Of a DNA stretch of 64,000 nt, positions 61,379-64,000 are shown piece by piece (the stretch's first letter is position 1; each line of letters starts with the position of its first letter). The stretch covers positions 496,001 through 560,000 of the forward strand of contig NZ_JAGSSY010000001.1 in NCBI RefSeq assembly GCF_018145655.1, given 5' to 3'. The notes beneath the pieces were generated by a model. That model did not search any database. It worked only from the letters and a program-made list of their open reading frames with translations, and was not told the DNA's origin. Source of the DNA: Campylobacter anatolicus. Its GTDB lineage: Bacteria > Campylobacterota > Campylobacteria > Campylobacterales > Campylobacteraceae. A program made the translations under genes and the position numbers.

Positions 61379-62596
61379 ATGGCAAATATTTTAATAATCG
61401 GAGCTGGTGGTGTGAGCCAAGTCGCAACTGTAAAATGTGCGATGAATAGCGATGTTTTCACGCATATCACACTTGCAAGTCGCACAAAAAACAAGTGTGA
61501 TGCTATAGCTAAATTTATAAAAGAGCGTTTAGGAGTTGAAATTTCAACAGCTCAAATAGACGCTGATGACACTGACGCTGTCGTTGAGCTGATTAAAAAA
61601 ACAGGTGCTAAAATGCTACTAAATGTCGCACTGCCATATCAAGATCTTACGCTTATGGACGCGTGTATAAAATCTGGTATCCCTTACATTGACACCGCAA
61701 ATTACGAACACCCTGACACTGCAAAATTTGAATACAAACTTCAATGGGCAAAAGATGGCGATTTTAAGGCAGCAAATACGATGGCATTGCTTGGTAGTGG
61801 CTTTGATCCTGGCGTTACTAACGTATTTTGTGCTTATGCACAGCAAAATTTATTTGATGAGATTAGTGAGATAGATATACTTGATTGTAATGCAGGTGAC
61901 CATGGGTATGCATTTGCAACAAATTTTAACCCAGAGATAAACCTTCGTGAAGTTAGTGCCAAAGGACGCTATTGGGAAAAAGAAAAGGGGTGGTGCGAGA
62001 CTGAACCTATGGAGATAGGATTTAAGTGGGATTACCCAAAAGTTGGTATCAAAGACAGCTATCTGCTCTATCATGAGGAGCTTGAGAGCTTGGTAAAAAA
62101 TATCAAAGGGCTTAAGCGAATTCGCTTTTTTATGACATTTGGACAGAGCTACTTAACACATATGAAATGCCTAGAAAATGTCGGTATGTTGCGTATAGAT
62201 GAAGTAGAGCATAACGGCGTGAAAATCGTGCCGATTCAGTTTTTAAAGACACTTTTACCTGATCCTGCTTCACTCGGTCCCCGCACGAAAGGCAAGACAA
62301 ATATTGGTTGCGTAATACGTGGCATAAAAGACGGCAAAGAAAGACAAGTCTATATCTATAATGTATGCGATCATGAGAGTTGCTACGCAGAAACTGGTGC
62401 TCAGGCTGTTAGCTACACCACAGGAGTACCAGCTATGATAGGTTCATTAATGATAGCCAAAGGAATTTGGAGTGGCAAGGGTGTATTTAATATGGAGCAA
62501 TTTGACGCTAAGCCATTTATGGACGAGCTAAACCGCCAAGGTTTGCCATGGGAAATTATAGAGATGAAGCCAGGCGAAAGGTATGAGGTAGAGTGA
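61379..62596 (+). CDS. Carboxynorspermidine/carboxyspermidine synthase (saccharopine dehydrogenase-like)
   Basis: A 405-residue NADPH-dependent enzyme that joins aspartate semialdehyde to a diamine, giving carboxyspermidine for NspC. It begins MANILIIGAGGVSQVATVK (Rossmann loop), continues LASRTKNKCDAIA and LGSGFDPGVTNVFCAYA, and ends YTTGVPAMIGSLMIAKGIW, all typical of the family. The start codon follows AAAGGAGCAAAT. Campylobacters lack the usual SpeE route, so this pair is their spermidine pathway. Confidence 0.93.
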   Translation: MANILIIGAGGVSQVATVKCAMNSDVFTHITLASRTKNKCDAIAKFIKERLGVEISTAQIDADDTDAVVELIKKTGAKMLLNVALPYQDLTLMDACIKSGIPYIDTANYEHPDTAKFEYKLQWAKDGDFKAANTMALLGSGFDPGVTNVFCAYAQQNLFDEISEIDILDCNAGDHGYAFATNFNPEINLREVSAKGRYWEKEKGWCETEPMEIGFKWDYPKVGIKDSYLLYHEELESLVKNIKGLKRIRFFMTFGQSYLTHMKCLENVGMLRIDEVEHNGVKIVPIQFLKTLLPDPASLGPRTKGKTNIGCVIRGIKDGKERQVYIYNVCDHESCYAETGAQAVSYTTGVPAMIGSLMIAKGIWSGKGVFNMEQFDAKPFMDELNRQGLPWEIIEMKPGERYEVE

Positions 62597-62602
62597 TTTA
62601 AT

Positions 62603-62626
62603 GGGCGAAAGCCCTTTAAATTTTTG
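62603..62626 (+). terminator. Terminator of the carboxynorspermidine synthase gene
   Basis: GGGC-GAAA-GCCC with a stable GNRA tetraloop, followed by TTTAAATTTTT, six bases after the stop codon. Confidence 0.7.
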
Positions 62627-62657
62627 ATGAAATTTATTTAATTCTTTTAAAATTCTC

Positions 62658-62894
62658 TCAGATTTTATCACTGTTTTTGACGTTTATGCTTCTAAAAATT
62701 TTATAAAAAGTCGTCATACACTCAGTCTCATCATAGCTATTTAATGCCTTAATGGTTGCTTCGCCAACTATACCGTCACACTTTATCCCCAGTAGCTTTT
62801 GAGCCAATCGTGCCACATTAAGCACTCCAGCATTTACGCCAAATATAAACAACTCATCAGCTATTCTTTGAGAGTGTAGCCTGTTAAGTTGCAT
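62658..62894 (-). pseudogene. C-terminal fragment of a lysozyme-like protein with peptidoglycan-binding helix
   Basis: A 78-codon frame reads HSQRIADELFIFGVNAGVLN, then ARLAQKLLGIKCDGIVGEAT and IKALNSYDE, which matches the C-terminal half of GH108/secretion-activator type lysozymes with a PG_binding_3 repeat. The N-terminal catalytic part (with the EGGY glutamate) is missing. The first codons before HSQR do not fit and the upstream frame is shifted. It is probably a leftover of a prophage lysis gene. Confidence 0.6.
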
Positions 62895-63199
62895 TTTATC
62901 GCTTTATATAGTGAATAAACCGCCACCTCAAGCCCTTTATTAGCATAAAGGGTGCGACTAGTCACACACTTCTGTACTAATTCACTTCGCAAAATAATGA
63001 CATTAGCATTATTAAGTTTGGCTTTACACTTGCAATCATAAAATTTATGTAACGAGAAAGATCAAATTTATTACAAATAAAGAAAATAATTCTTTATTAA
63101 GCCATGAATATATAAAAAAGCATTGCAAGGTGCAAAGACTCTAACTAAAAAAACTTTAAATTTAAAGTGTGCGAAGCTATTCACACACTAAAATAGGAG
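62895..63199. other. Region between the lysozyme fragment and the DsbC-like gene
   Basis: An open minus-strand stretch without a good start (62861-63061) reads FYDCKCKAKLNNANVIILRS, then YANKGLEVAVYSLYKAIKC. It looks like real but broken coding sequence, perhaps part of the same lost prophage segment as the lysozyme fragment. Two hairpins lie here: CCCTTTAT/ATAAAGGG (62933-62952) and AATAATG/CATTATT (62993-63013). Confidence 0.4.
63164..63189 (-). terminator. Terminator of the DsbC-like gene
   Basis: On the minus strand AGTGTGTG pairs with CGCACACT (one G-T pair) around an eight-base loop, about 10 bases after the stop codon, followed by TTAAATTT. Confidence 0.5.
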
Positions 63200-63922
63200 T
63201 TATTTCTTAGTTAAAACGGCTTCATCAATACCAAATGGCACACTTCTAAGACCAGCGGTAAAATACTTCTTTCTTAGCTCATCGATCTGTGCGACTTGGT
63301 TATCTGTTACACTACCAGCTGGGACTTCAAATTTGTCAGCGTAGTATTTTCTTAAAATTTTTACTTTATCGCTATCGCTTTTAGCAGTGGCTATCTCTTT
63401 GTATATTAGGTATGCCTTTTCAAGCGAACTACGGTCATGAACTGGTGTTAATATGATCTTTAAATTTTCGCTTTCTAGTGCCTTTTCTACACTCTTAAGC
63501 TCCATTCTACAATAAGGACATTCCGGATCGCTAAACATCACTTTTGTCGGCTTTTTAGGGTCATTGCCAAGTGTTATTATGTTTGCTTTATTTTCATTTT
63601 TATAGACACTACCGAGTTTGCCGACGAGCATTTTCTCTTTAAATTCACCCTTGTAGCTCTTGCTCGTTTTTAAGTCATATATATCAGGCAAAAGCAGATC
63701 GCCTTTTGTAAAGATTATCTCTTCTTCTTTGATTGTGCCATCGCTTAGTTTGATAATAACAGCTTCAAATTCTGGATATCCTACGACCTTTTCACGTGAA
63801 GCTACTTCTACGTTTATATTTTGCGGCACTATATTATTTTTGTAAAACTCAACGATTTGCTCATTTGTAGCTGCCATTAGCGAACTTGCCACGACTAGAC
63901 TTGAAAGTATAATCTTTTTCAT
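63200..63922 (-). CDS. Periplasmic thiol:disulfide interchange protein, DsbC-like
   Basis: A 240-residue exported protein with a signal peptide (LSSLVVASSLMAA) and a C-terminal thioredoxin fold. The redox motif is CPYC in FSDPECPYCRMELKSVEK, and the cis-proline region near the end reads GLRSVPFGID. The N-terminal 100 residues would correspond to a dimerisation domain as in DsbC or DsbG. It may isomerise or reduce disulfides, for instance in c-type cytochrome maturation such as NrfA; that link is inference. It starts at ATG 63922. Confidence 0.82.
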   Translation of the reverse strand: MKKIILSSLVVASSLMAATNEQIVEFYKNNIVPQNINVEVASREKVVGYPEFEAVIIKLSDGTIKEEEIIFTKGDLLLPDIYDLKTSKSYKGEFKEKMLVGKLGSVYKNENKANIITLGNDPKKPTKVMFSDPECPYCRMELKSVEKALESENLKIILTPVHDRSSLEKAYLIYKEIATAKSDSDKVKILRKYYADKFEVPAGSVTDNQVAQIDELRKKYFTAGLRSVPFGIDEAVLTKK

Positions 63923-64000
63923 TATTTTCCCTTATAAAAATTTTTGTTGATTATATATGATAATGTAAAACATTATTTAAATTTATCATTTAAAACACGA

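Overview
This window looks like chromosomal DNA of a Campylobacter species other than C. jejuni or C. coli. The DNA is AT-rich, with the word AAATTT scattered through genes and gaps. The genes come in blocks that I recall as collinear with C. jejuni: fabI-tpiA-pgk-gapA/nadD-rsfS; argS-tatA-gmk-acidic protein-fliR-ABC-tsf-rpsB; fabG-acpP-fabF-accA and gpmI/mraY-murD; motE-like-fliJ-like-purA-hisZ; selD-yedF-modE-fdhDCBA-torD-like-nspC/moaD-moaE; nrfH-nrfA. The order of the blocks and the genes between them differ, and I do not claim a species.

Layout. 0-6 kb: an old yellow enzyme, FabI and lower glycolysis on the minus strand, then a divergent nadD whose frame runs straight into rsfS. 6-16 kb: an SseB-like protein, a YeiH-type membrane protein, argS, tatA, gmk, a very acidic protein, fliR, an unrecognised three-gene insert (12.47-13.49 kb), an ABC ATPase, tsf and rpsB. 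16-18.3 kb: gene-poor DNA with decayed fragments around one DUF4198 (NikK-like) gene. 18.3-28.6 kb: iadA, pgeF, riboflavin synthase, accA, fabF, acpP, fabG, gpmI, mraY, murD and tRNA-Phe. 28.6-29.3 kb: a gene-free stretch. 29.3-36.6 kb: flagellar motor chaperone and FliJ-like genes, purA, hisZ and a 1370-residue PAS/GGDEF/EAL protein. 36.6-51.6 kb: a formate dehydrogenase, selenium and molybdenum-cofactor region. 51.7-55.1 kb: a flavoprotein, an MFS exporter and rdgB. 55.4-59.8 kb: nitrite reductase nrfHA followed by a two-component system. 59.8-63.2 kb: decayed DNA, a nitroreductase pseudogene, carboxynorspermidine synthase and a lysozyme-like fragment. A DsbC-like gene closes the window.

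The best functional story is selenium-dependent respiration. Both selD and fdhA carry an in-frame TGA at the catalytic residue, each followed by a hairpin that fits a bacterial SECIS, so both products should contain selenocysteine. Around them lie yedF and yedE (selenium metabolism and transport), fdhD, a TorD-like chaperone, a ModE-like regulator, and moaD, moaE and moeA for the molybdopterin cofactor. Formate oxidation by FdhABC would feed electrons to acceptors such as nitrite through NrfHA. NspC and carboxynorspermidine synthase, 13 kb apart, form the alternative spermidine pathway.

Less expected items are the nadD-rsfS continuous frame, a G9 tract that leaves a DUF2920 gene out of frame (phase variation), the three-gene insert between fliR and the ABC ATPase, a ModE-like protein with a duplicated cysteine module, a histidine kinase next to nrfHA with an apparent amino-acid-sensing Cache motif, and frequent TTG/GTG start codons. 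No CRISPR array, complete insertion sequence or rRNA was seen.
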